The notes under the pieces were generated by a model, which saw nothing but the letters and a program-made list of their open reading frames with translations, did no database searches and had not been told where the DNA came from. Made by a program: the position numbers and the translations under genes. A stretch of DNA of 64,000 nucleotides. Source: JAIVJZ01 sp035645695 (GTDB taxonomy: Bacteria; Acidobacteriota; Blastocatellia; Pyrinomonadales; Pyrinomonadaceae). Location: assembly GCA_035645695.1 (NCBI GenBank), contig DASQMC010000016.1, forward strand, positions 1 to 64,000, written 5' to 3'. Shown here in pieces: positions 42,970 to 51,246 of the stretch; positions within the stretch are counted from its first letter, which is position 1, and each line of letters begins with the position of its first letter.

Positions 42970-43075
42970 TCTTTTTACTTTCTCCCGCAAGAAAGCCTCG
43001 CGCGGTCGTTCTAGTGGATGAGAGCGGCCTGTACGGACGACCGCCCGCAAAATCGAACTTTCGAGGAGACTCCTT

Positions 43076-45400
43076 ATGCGCTGCCGACAAATAGCCGCCT
43101 GCCTCTCTTTCACCATCCTGATTTTCTTCGCCTTCGCGGCCAATCCGCTTTATGCGCAGGGCATCATCGTGCCGCGCCCGTGCGAGACGTGCCCGCGTCC
43201 GCCGCGCCCTGCCCAGTTGCCGCCCGCGCTGCCCGTCAAGTCGATCAAACTCGACACGAAGATCAACGCGCAGGTGGCGACGACGCACGTCGAACAAATC
43301 TTTCGCAACGACACGGACGCGACGCTCGAAGGCACATACTTTTTCCCCATCCCGGAGACGGCTTCCATCTCCGAGTTCGCCATCTGGGAGGGCGACCGCC
43401 GCCTCGTCGGCGAAGTACGCACGCGCGAGGAGGCGCGGCGCATCTACGACGAGATCGTGCGCAGGCAACGCGACCCGGGGCTGCTCGAATACGCCGGGAA
43501 GGACCTGTTTCAGGCCAGCATTTTTCCCATCCCGCCGCGCTCGGACAAGAAGCTGGAGTTGACCTACACGCAGGTGCTCGGCGCGCAGTCGGGCACGGTC
43601 TCATACCGCTACCCGCTCGGCACGAATCACAACCTCGCCACCGTAGGCCGCGTGTCGGGCGCGCTCGAAATCGAGGGCAACAAGCCCCTGCGCAACATCT
43701 ACTCGCCGAGCCACGCCATCGACGTGCGCCCAACGCAGGGCGGGCAACGCGCGCGCGTGTCGTTCGAGACGCCGACGGCCTCGCGCGATCAACAGGACTT
43801 CCAACTCTTCTACACGCTCTCCGGCGAAGACTTCGGCCTGTCGCTTCTGACGCACCGCGAGCCGGGCAAGGACGGCTACTTTCTCCTGATGATCTCGCCG
43901 AAGGACAACTGGACGGAGAGCGAGTACACGGCGAAAGACATCGTCTTCGTGATCGACACTTCCGGCTCGATGGCCGAGGAGGGAAAGATGGAGAAGGCGC
44001 GCGCCGCGATGGTGTTCGGCGTGAAGACGCTGCGCGCCGAAGATCGCTTCAACGTCATCTCGTTCGCGGGCGAGGAGCGCTTGATGGAGGGCGGTCTCAT
44101 ACAGGCCGACGAGCGCGGGCGTACGCGCGGCATCGAGTTTGTGCAGAAGTTGCGACCGACGGGCGGCACGAACATCAACGGCGCGCTCGAAGCCGGTCTC
44201 AAACAATTCGACACGAGCGACCGGCCGAAAATGCTCGTCTTCATGACAGACGGCCTGCCGACCGTCGGCGAGACGAACCCGCAACGAATCGTCGAGAACG
44301 CGCGCGCCGCCCGCGCCGGGAACACGCGCCTGTTCACCTTCGGCGTCGGCTACGACGTGAACACCGCGCTGCTCGACAAAGTGGCGAGCGAGAACGGAGG
44401 CACGGCCGATTACGTCGAGCCGAAAGAAGACCTTGAGTTGAAAGTCTCAAACTTCTTCGCCAAAGTGAGTTACCCGGTGCTCACCGATCTCGCGCTCGAC
44501 ATGGGCGGCGTCGAGACCGACCTCGTCTACCCGCGCGCTCTGCCCGATCTCTTTCGCGGCGCGCAGGTGACGTTGATCGGCCGCTATCGTAGCGACGCCG
44601 ATCTCAGAAACGTGCGCCTGCGGCTCTCCGGGCGAAGCGCGCGAGAGCGACGCAGTTTCGCTTACGAGAATTTGCGCTTTCCGTCCAACTCGGATGAGAA
44701 CGATTTCCTGCCGCGCCTGTGGGCGACGCGTCGCGTCGGCTGGCTGATGGAGCAGATTCGCTCGAACGGCGAGGCGCGCGAGTTGCGCGATGAAGTGGTT
44801 GACCTCGGCACGCGCTACGGCATCGTCACGCCCTACACCTCCTATCTCGCGCTCGAACCCGGCGCGGTAGCGGAATCGGTCACGGTTACGGGCAACACAG
44901 GCCGCACTTCCGGTCGTATCCTTGATCGCGTCAACAGGAGCGTGGCGGGGCAGTCGTCGTCGCGGCAGGCACGCCGGTCGGGGTCTGCGTCCGGCGCGGG
45001 CGGAGGCGCGGGCGCGGCGAACGCTCCTATGGTGCACGCGACGCCCATGCCCGTTTCCCCGCCTCCGATGCCGACGACGGGCGCGGCGGCCGTCAAGGAC
45101 AGCAAGCGCGAGCGGGCGCGACAGGAATCCATGCGCGTTGTCGAGGATGAAGATTCTGCTCCGGCGTCGGGCGTGATGCGCAAGATCGCGGGCAAGACCT
45201 TCTACCTGCGCGACGGCGTGTGGACGGATGCGGACTTCAAGCCGGACGCGAATCTGACGGAGACGACGCTCGTATTCGGCAGCGACGCCTATTTTGAACT
45301 CCTCAAACGCGAGCGGAAACTCGCCGAATACTTCGCCCTCGGCGAGCGCGTGGTAGTTGTCCACAAAGGACGCATCTACCGCGTTAACGCCGCGCCGTGA
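43076..45400 (+). CDS. VIT and von Willebrand A domain protein, exported
   Basis: 774 residues. Signal peptide (LSFTILIFFAFAANPLYAQ), VIT domain (residues about 55-185: VATTHVEQIFRNDTDATLEG, YFFPIPETASISEF), VWA domain with the metal-binding site VFVIDTSGSMAEEGK near residue 291 and TGGTNINGAL, VFMTDGLPTVGE. The C-terminal third has low-complexity Ser/Gly/Pro and a final domain with DGVWTDADFKPD. Related to inter-alpha-trypsin inhibitor heavy chains; in bacteria likely an adhesion or envelope protein. GAGGAG precedes the ATG. Confidence 0.93.
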   Translation: MRCRQIAACLSFTILIFFAFAANPLYAQGIIVPRPCETCPRPPRPAQLPPALPVKSIKLDTKINAQVATTHVEQIFRNDTDATLEGTYFFPIPETASISEFAIWEGDRRLVGEVRTREEARRIYDEIVRRQRDPGLLEYAGKDLFQASIFPIPPRSDKKLELTYTQVLGAQSGTVSYRYPLGTNHNLATVGRVSGALEIEGNKPLRNIYSPSHAIDVRPTQGGQRARVSFETPTASRDQQDFQLFYTLSGEDFGLSLLTHREPGKDGYFLLMISPKDNWTESEYTAKDIVFVIDTSGSMAEEGKMEKARAAMVFGVKTLRAEDRFNVISFAGEERLMEGGLIQADERGRTRGIEFVQKLRPTGGTNINGALEAGLKQFDTSDRPKMLVFMTDGLPTVGETNPQRIVENARAARAGNTRLFTFGVGYDVNTALLDKVASENGGTADYVEPKEDLELKVSNFFAKVSYPVLTDLALDMGGVETDLVYPRALPDLFRGAQVTLIGRYRSDADLRNVRLRLSGRSARERRSFAYENLRFPSNSDENDFLPRLWATRRVGWLMEQIRSNGEARELRDEVVDLGTRYGIVTPYTSYLALEPGAVAESVTVTGNTGRTSGRILDRVNRSVAGQSSSRQARRSGSASGAGGGAGAANAPMVHATPMPVSPPPMPTTGAAAVKDSKRERARQESMRVVEDEDSAPASGVMRKIAGKTFYLRDGVWTDADFKPDANLTETTLVFGSDAYFELLKRERKLAEYFALGERVVVVHKGRIYRVNAAP

Positions 45401-45516
45401 GGAAATAGGAGCAAGGGTAAAGGGGAAGGGGCAAAGGGGAAGGGGCAAGGTAAAGAACTCGTTAAGCCGCGCGTCTTTCCTTTTCCCCTTTCCCTTTACC
45501 CTTTACCCCCTCCACC
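45401..45516. repeat. Purine heptad palindrome after the VIT/VWA gene
   Basis: Left arm GTAAAGG/GGCAAAG/GGGGAAG units, right arm CCCTTTAC. The loop contains TAAAGAACTCG...GTCTTTCC. Confidence 0.88.
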
Positions 45517-45643
45517 TGTCGCCGGGGTGCTTTTCGCGGCCTTGTCTCGCACCCCCGGTTCGTGTAAAACAAAAGCCTCTCACCGAAAAATTGAACAAGG
45601 GCTATTGCTGTAATATCAAACTGTATTCGGAGAAGACTGTCGT

Positions 45644-46675
45644 ATGAATGGCGAGAAGATCATGCGTCGCCGCCCGCGCGCGGGAGCGGGCGCGGCGTCG
45701 GTTCTGCTGGCGTTGGGGTTGTTTGTCGCGTCGGCATTTGCGCCCGTGGGCGCGCGGCAACAGGTGGGCGAAGGGTGGACTGCCACGCGTCACGGCGTGG
45801 CGGGCAGGGATTTGAACGCCGTCTATTTCACGGACAATAAGCGCGGCTGGATGGGCGGCGACGGCGGACTCGTCTACCACACGGAGGACGGCGGGCGCAC
45901 GTGGGTCAGGCAGATTGTCGCCACGAACGATCAAGTCAACGATCTCTACTTCCGTGACAAAGAAGACGGTTATCTCGTCGCGGGGAGCGCAGTCTATCTT
46001 ACCGCCGACGGCGGGCGCACATGGCGCGAGGGGCATCGCTTCGGCGCGGCGGATTTCGGCGGCGCGACGGAACTCTACAGCGTGCGCTTCGCAAGCAGGA
46101 AGAAGGGTTGGATCGTCGGCTCAATCAGCCGCCGCGATGTCGTCACCGATAGCCTTGTGCTCTACACGGACGACGGGGGCGCGACGTGGCGCAGGCAACT
46201 CGTCCCTTCGCGCGACGAGTTGATTCATCTCGATTTCGCAGACGACAAGCGCGGCTGGATCGCCGGCGCAAAAGGCACAATCCTCGCAACCGCCGACGGC
46301 GGTTTGAATTGGACGCGCCAGCGCACCGGAACGAACGCGACGCTCTATCACGTGAATTTCGTCGACGACGAGCGCGGCTGGTCGGTGGGCGAGCGCGGCA
46401 CGATCCTGCGCACCACGAACGGCGGCGAGACGTGGACGCCGACGGCCGCGCCGGGACTACAGCCGCGCACCACGTTCCTGAGCATCGGGTTCGCGGGCAA
46501 AGAACAGGGCTGGATCGTCGGTCGAGGCGGTCGTATCCTGCGTTCCGACGACGGCGGGCGCAGTTGGGTGCAACAGGAGAGCGGCACGAAACAGCATCTC
46601 TACGCCCTCTTCGTCGGGAAAAAACAGAACTGCGCGGTCGGCGGCGACGGCATGGTGTTGCACTATGAGCGGTGA
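45644..46675 (+). CDS. YCF48/BNR-repeat beta-propeller protein
   Basis: 343 residues. Signal peptide (AASVLLALGLFVASAFAPVG), then about six repeats of the form GWxxGxxGxxxxTxDGGxTW, for example GWMGGDGGLVYHTEDGG and GWIAGAKGTILATADGG. The fold is that of photosystem assembly factor YCF48, but in non-phototrophs such proteins are exported with unknown targets. ATG at 45644; a second in-frame ATG lies 6 codons later. Confidence 0.9.
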   Translation: MNGEKIMRRRPRAGAGAASVLLALGLFVASAFAPVGARQQVGEGWTATRHGVAGRDLNAVYFTDNKRGWMGGDGGLVYHTEDGGRTWVRQIVATNDQVNDLYFRDKEDGYLVAGSAVYLTADGGRTWREGHRFGAADFGGATELYSVRFASRKKGWIVGSISRRDVVTDSLVLYTDDGGATWRRQLVPSRDELIHLDFADDKRGWIAGAKGTILATADGGLNWTRQRTGTNATLYHVNFVDDERGWSVGERGTILRTTNGGETWTPTAAPGLQPRTTFLSIGFAGKEQGWIVGRGGRILRSDDGGRSWVQQESGTKQHLYALFVGKKQNCAVGGDGMVLHYER

Positions 46676-46695
46676 GCGAAGGGATGAGGGAAATC

Positions 46696-46934
46696 TTAGA
46701 AGCTGTTTGAAAAGTAACCCTGCTGTTGTCCCGAAGGGACAATTGATAATAGCCCAGCGATTTATCGCTGGGGAGAGTTGATGTGTCTTTATACCTGAGT
46801 CCCGCAGGGACGATTGAATCGTGATGAACATTCAATCGTCCCTGCGGGACTCAGTGCATTATTCTTCAACCGATTCTCAAGTGCCGGGCTATTACCAATC
46901 GTCCCTGACGGGACTCGTCCAAACAGCTTCTTAA
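46696..46934. repeat. Cloverleaf-like nested palindrome (about 240 bases)
   Basis: The 349-base gap 46676-47024 has no gene. Outer stem GAAGCTGTTT/AAACAGCTTC (46699 and 46921), then a second imperfect stem TCCCGAAGGGAC...TAATAGCCC with GGGCTATTA...GTCCC. Inside are two hairpins: CCCAGCGA-TTTA-TCGCTGGG (46753-46772) and a perfect 24-bp stem 46795-46818 with 46831-46854. Different from the heptad family. Confidence 0.85.
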
Positions 46935-47024
46935 AGCGAGCGAGGCGCGGGGGCGACATCCGTTGTTGCGGCTTCAGGGCTGCCGCCGTCAATGCTTCGC
47001 GATTATCTTTAATCGCGCGTCCCT

Positions 47025-49046
47025 CTATTTCTTCGCCTGCATCTCCCTGAGCAGTTCCTCGCGGAAGTAGCCGACGGGGATCGTGCCCTGCTGCATGAAG
47101 AGGACGTGGAAGTCTCTGGGCGAGAAGCGTTCGCCCGCGATCTGTGCGGCGTCTTTGCGCAGGGTGAAAATTTGGTCTTTGCCGAGGCGGTAGGTGATGG
47201 CCTGCGTCGGCCACTTGGAATAGCGGAAGATGGCGCGTTCGGCCGAGTCGCAACTGGCGCGCTTGGCAGGTTTCGCCGCCACAGCCGCCGCGTCGCGGCA
47301 TGAGCCGGGCTGGAAGTCCACCACTTGCGAGAAGAGATCGACCGCCTCGTCGTAAGTCATGCGATTGTTGTGGATGCCGGTGTCAACGCGGACGCGCAGG
47401 TCGCGATAGAGTTTGCCTTTGAGTTGGTAGAGTTTCTCTTCCGGCGAGTAGAAGCCCGCGGGAAATCCGGGCTGCGGTTCGGACATGAGCGCTTCGGAGT
47501 AGAGACCCCAGCCTTCGGCGGCCATCGAATCCTGCCACATCGAGGAAGAATCTTCGACCGCGCCGGGCGTGAGCCAGCGCGCGGGCGCGATGCGGTCGCG
47601 ATACCGGGTCATCACCTTGTAATGCCAGTCGTGGCCGGGGAAGCCTTCGTGCGCGGCGAGGTCTGCGAGCGAGGCGCGGTTGTTCTCCTTGAGCACGGCC
47701 TCGTCGTTCGACCCGGAAGTTGTGACGTAGAAGCGCCCGACGCCGCTCGTCTTGAAGGGCGGCGCGGGGTAATAGGCCGCGCCGTCGATAGACGCGCGCA
47801 AAGGGGGCGGCGTCTCGACAACTTCCAGCTTGTAATCGGCGGGCACGTCGAAGACGCCCGACTTGCGCCCGTACTCTACGAGGCGGAAGGCGGCCTCTTC
47901 ATACCACTTGACCATCTCCGCGTCCGACTTCGGGTAATCCTTGCCGAGTTCGTCAAAGACTGCGAGCACGGCCGTATGGCCTTCTTCGGGTAACTCCATC
48001 GTCTTCCGCCGCCCGATCTCGCGCGCGAGCGTGACCATCTCGGCCTGCGTCGCGTTGACAATCGCCATCGACTCGTCGAAAAGCCGCCCGGCGGTCGCGT
48101 CGGGCATGCGCAGGTTGTTCCTGAGCGCCCAGTTATACTCCTCCTCACCAAACGCGAAACGATCCTGACGAAACTGCGCCTTCACGTTGGCCGCGCCCGG
48201 CTTGCTCGCGTCGTCGAAGAAATTCTGCGCGATGTAATCACGAAGGGCGCGATAGCCGCTTGCCGCGCCCTTCGCCGCTTCGTTCAGTTGTTTCAACTGT
48301 TCGTCGCGTCCCGCGCCCTGTGCTATGCGCTCGGCGGCGAGGCCGGGCAGAGTCTTCTCGAAATAGTTGGCGGTCGATTCCGCCGTCGTGATGCCGTTAC
48401 GGAGCAACATGCGATGATCGGGCGTGTTGCCGGATTTAATCCCGGCGGCCAACTGCTCCTGCGCGACCTGAAAATAACGCGGCACGGCTTGCAGGCGTTT
48501 GACGACGAGCGACCACTCTTCGGGCGTGCCGTAACTTTTTTCGCCCGTCTGCGTCATGCCTTGCAGTTGCCAGTCGATGGCGCGGAAGGGTTCGTCCGTG
48601 TATGTGTCGAGGGCGCGTTGCTGATACTTACGCGTCCCATGCTGTCGGAGCAGGAAGCGAATTTGCGCGAGCGCGACTTCGCGGTCGATGCGCAGCGCGG
48701 GCGAGAGCGTGTCGGGGGCAATGGCTTCGAGCGATTTTTGCGTGTCGGCGAGCCAGCGGTCTTCCTCTTCGATTGCGGCGGCTGAGTGATCGCGCAATTG
48801 CCCGTCCACCTCGCGCAGCGCCGGGTCGAGTCCCGCGCCGCCGAGATAGGTGTTGACCGTCGGGTTGCGGCGCAGGAATGCGCGCACGTAGGCGTCGTGT
48901 ATTCGCTTGAAATTCTGGTCGCCGCTGCTGCTGTTGCCCTGCGCCTGACCCGTATTCTGTTGCGCCGTCCGTGGCGTCTGTTGCACGCAGGAGGAGGCAG
49001 AGGCCAGGAAGGCGAGCGCGGCCGTGAGCAGTAGGAGTTTTCGCAT
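47025..49046 (-). CDS. DUF885 family lipoprotein, putative metallopeptidase
   Basis: 673 residues. Lipoprotein signal ending ASASSC, then a large alpha-helical domain. The likely zinc site is LAAHEGFPGHDWHY near residue 480 with downstream Glu in MAAEGWGLYSEAL, the pattern shared by DUF885 and M3-like peptidases. Probably a periplasmic or surface-anchored peptidase or carboxypeptidase. The start at 49044-49046 has GGAG 8 bases upstream and begins the signal peptide; the frame is open further upstream without support. Confidence 0.9.
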   Translation of the reverse strand: MRKLLLLTAALAFLASASSCVQQTPRTAQQNTGQAQGNSSSGDQNFKRIHDAYVRAFLRRNPTVNTYLGGAGLDPALREVDGQLRDHSAAAIEEEDRWLADTQKSLEAIAPDTLSPALRIDREVALAQIRFLLRQHGTRKYQQRALDTYTDEPFRAIDWQLQGMTQTGEKSYGTPEEWSLVVKRLQAVPRYFQVAQEQLAAGIKSGNTPDHRMLLRNGITTAESTANYFEKTLPGLAAERIAQGAGRDEQLKQLNEAAKGAASGYRALRDYIAQNFFDDASKPGAANVKAQFRQDRFAFGEEEYNWALRNNLRMPDATAGRLFDESMAIVNATQAEMVTLAREIGRRKTMELPEEGHTAVLAVFDELGKDYPKSDAEMVKWYEEAAFRLVEYGRKSGVFDVPADYKLEVVETPPPLRASIDGAAYYPAPPFKTSGVGRFYVTTSGSNDEAVLKENNRASLADLAAHEGFPGHDWHYKVMTRYRDRIAPARWLTPGAVEDSSSMWQDSMAAEGWGLYSEALMSEPQPGFPAGFYSPEEKLYQLKGKLYRDLRVRVDTGIHNNRMTYDEAVDLFSQVVDFQPGSCRDAAAVAAKPAKRASCDSAERAIFRYSKWPTQAITYRLGKDQIFTLRKDAAQIAGERFSPRDFHVLFMQQGTIPVGYFREELLREMQAKK

Positions 49047-49165
49047 TTTTCGTCTCCGGGTAAAAACGCCGAAAGTAGTCAAAAAAGGGAGCGAGGAGGG
49101 GCGGAAAATTTGGGGGCAACCTGCCGCCCGCGCCCGCGCATCAGAATTGGCGAGCATAGCAACGA

Positions 49166-49258
49166 CCCAATGAATCGCCGGGTGGCGATTCGCAAAGTTG
49201 GGCGATTCTCCTGTGGTTTCCGCCCGGTGTGAGAGCACACACCGGGCGGGTTTTTTTG
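49166..49258 (+). ncRNA. Candidate structured small RNA ending in an orphan terminator
   Basis: On the + strand, stem CCCAA/TTGGG (49166-49170, 49198-49202) encloses hairpin GAATCGCC/GGCGATTC with a GCAAAG bulge, followed by a terminator. No + strand gene ends or begins within reach. The bulge recalls c-di-GMP riboswitches, but the rest does not fit well. Speculative. Confidence 0.3.
49220..49257 (+). terminator. Orphan intrinsic terminator on the + strand
   Basis: Perfect 12-bp stem CCGCCCGGTGTG/CACACCGGGCGG with a 6-base loop, followed by GTTTTTTT. The only + strand gene before it ends at 46675, 2.5 kb away. Confidence 0.88.
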
Positions 49259-49261
49259 TTT

Positions 49262-49388
49262 GTCCGTGGTCAGTTGTCAGTTGTTTTTTGTCTGGGACAG
49301 GTTGTTGCTTTAGTCTCTGGCAACTCGCTTGATAATCACATACAACTGGCAACTGACCACGGACAACTGACTACTCACTACTGACTGA
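49262..49388. repeat. Heptad palindrome at the end of the 115-residue gene
   Basis: TCCGTGGTCAGTTGTCAGTTG pairs with CAACTGGCAACTGACCACGGA; extra ACTGACT/ACTCACT units extend to the stop codon of the minus-strand gene. Confidence 0.85.
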
Positions 49389-49725
49389 TCTTCCGCCCCG
49401 TGAACATGAGCGGCGGAACGATTGGCATGTTGGTGCGAATCGAGCCGTTGAGGTTGTCGCCTTCGCGCCGGCCTTCGATGTTGGCCTGAATGGACATGCC
49501 CTGAATCTTGAGCGCGACGGCGGCCGTGAAAATGTCGCCGCTCAGCGCGATGGTGTCCAAGGGAGCCTCGCCCCAGGACGAACTCATACGGGCGCGCAAG
49601 CCTTCGCCCGCCCCGTCCTCTTCGACGAAAAGCGTCGCCGTCTGCGGCCCCAAAGGCGACGTGATCTCCAGTTCCCACGACCCGACGAATCCCGACTGAT
49701 CTTCTGTTGTAGATGTGCTGCTCAT
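49378..49725 (-). CDS. Conserved-looking hypothetical protein, beta-rich
   Basis: 115 residues, no membrane helix or signal peptide. The pattern GSWELEITSPLGPQTATLFV, LSGDIFTAAVALKIQGM and GDNLNGSIRTNMPIVPPLMF suggests a small beta-sandwich or barrel seen next to M16 peptidases in related genomes (inference). GGGGAG lies 6 bases before the ATG at 49723-49725. Its last residues (ISQ) and stop codon are in a repeat. It follows the M16 gene by 41 bases on the same strand. Function unknown. Confidence 0.7.
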   Translation of the reverse strand: MSSTSTTEDQSGFVGSWELEITSPLGPQTATLFVEEDGAGEGLRARMSSSWGEAPLDTIALSGDIFTAAVALKIQGMSIQANIEGRREGDNLNGSIRTNMPIVPPLMFTGRKISQ

Positions 49726-49766
49726 ATCACTCCCCGTTTGTAGTTTCTTTGTTCTCTCGCGACGCT

Positions 49767-51152
49767 TCACGCGCCTTTGCGGTTTCCCGCGCTGTCGTAA
49801 ATCTCGATCTCTTCGGCGTAACCCTTTATTTCATCCGCGAGCGCATCGGCATCGCCGACGACGACGATGGCCGCCGTCGCGGGCGTGACGCAACGGCGCG
49901 CGACGCGCTGCACCTCCTCACGCGTTACCGCGCTCACGCGCTCGCGATAAGTTTGCAGGTAGTCGACGGGCAGACCGTGCATCTTGATCTGGATTAACTG
50001 GTCGATCAAACCGTCGAGCGTCTCCAGCCGAATGGGGAAGATGCCCGTCAGGTAATTCTGCGCGTCGCGTATTTCCTTCTCGGTGACGAGTTCTTCGCGT
50101 ATGCGTTCGAGTTCGTAGAAAAATTCCTTGAGCGATTCACCCGTGACGGTCGTGCGCACTTCGGCGGTGGCGCGAAAACTTCCGGCCGCGCGGCGCGCGT
50201 CGAGGCTCGTGTATGCGCCGTAAGTGTAGCCTTTGTCTTCGCGCAGGTTCATGAAGATGCGCGAGGAGGCGTTTGCGCCTAGCACGGTGTGCATGACGAG
50301 CAGGGAGAAGTAGTCGGGGTCTGTGCGCGTGATGGCGAGGTTGGCGATGACGATGTTCGACTGCGCGGAGCCGGGCCTGTCCACGAGATAAAGCGTGCGC
50401 CCACGGCGCGCGGGCGGCGGGGGAAACTCCGTCGCCTCCGATTCGCCCGCCTGCCACGCGCCGAAGAGTTCTTCGATGCGCGCCAGCGCGCGGTCGCGGC
50501 GGATGTCGCCGCCGACGACGAGCACGGCATTGTTCGGGATGAAGCGGCGGCGGTGAAATTGTATGAGATCGTCTCGCGTGATGGCGGCGATGGATTCGGG
50601 CGTGGCCGAGACGACGCTGTAGGGGTGTTCGCCGTAGATAACGCGCGCCACTCGTTCGTTGGCGAGGAACGACGGCTGTCCGCGCTGCGCGATCAGGTTT
50701 TGGAGCGCGTTCTGCTTCGTCAACTCCAACTCGTCGGCGGGGAACGAAGGGCGCAGCGTGATGTCGGCCATCAACTCCAGGATTTCGTCGTTGAACTGCG
50801 AGAGGGCGGAAGCGGCAACGGTCGTGTTGTCGGAACTCGCGCCCGCGCCGAGCGTCGCGCCGATGCGCGCCACTTCGTCGGCGATGCGGCGGCTCGTGCG
50901 CGTCTCGGTGCCCTCGTTGAGCATGCCGGTCAGGATGTCGGTCAGGCCGGGCAGCGCGGGCGGGTCGTGCGCGTCGCCGGTGCGAAAGGCGAGCCGGTAG
51001 GTGACGAACGGCAGCCGCGTGTTTTCAACGAAGACGACGCGCAAACCGTTCGCAAGCGTCGTCTCTTCGGGCGCGGGCAGATTCAAAGGGCGCGGCGCAA
51101 GCGGCGCGGGCGGCTCACGGCGAAAAGTTTCGAGTTGGGTGTCGGGCATCAT
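49767..51152 (-). CDS. M16 family peptidase-like subunit, likely inactive
   Basis: 461 residues. M16 fold (LANGLRVVFVENTRLPFVTY; IPNNAVLVVGGDI; TVLGANASSRIFMNLREDKG) but the HxxEH zinc motif is missing: the corresponding place reads GLTDILTGMLNEG. The adjacent upstream gene has an intact motif, so the two probably form a heterodimer as in M16B proteases. No Shine-Dalgarno is seen because a heptad palindrome is directly upstream. Confidence 0.92.
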   Translation of the reverse strand: MMPDTQLETFRREPPAPLAPRPLNLPAPEETTLANGLRVVFVENTRLPFVTYRLAFRTGDAHDPPALPGLTDILTGMLNEGTETRTSRRIADEVARIGATLGAGASSDNTTVAASALSQFNDEILELMADITLRPSFPADELELTKQNALQNLIAQRGQPSFLANERVARVIYGEHPYSVVSATPESIAAITRDDLIQFHRRRFIPNNAVLVVGGDIRRDRALARIEELFGAWQAGESEATEFPPPPARRGRTLYLVDRPGSAQSNIVIANLAITRTDPDYFSLLVMHTVLGANASSRIFMNLREDKGYTYGAYTSLDARRAAGSFRATAEVRTTVTGESLKEFFYELERIREELVTEKEIRDAQNYLTGIFPIRLETLDGLIDQLIQIKMHGLPVDYLQTYRERVSAVTREEVQRVARRCVTPATAAIVVVGDADALADEIKGYAEEIEIYDSAGNRKGA

Positions 51153-51160
51153 GGTTTAAA

Positions 51161-51246
51161 GAAACGATGAAGTAGGAACGATGAACGATGAACTGTAAAG
51201 CTAGTCGCTTTTACTTCATCGTTCATCGTTCCTACTTCATCGTTTA
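51161..51246. repeat. Heptad palindrome between the paired M16 genes
   Basis: Arms GATGAAG/GAACGATG and CATCGTTC, nearly perfect. Loop TAAAGCTAGTCGCTTTTAC. The upstream M16 gene's stop (minus strand) is in the right arm. Confidence 0.92.
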
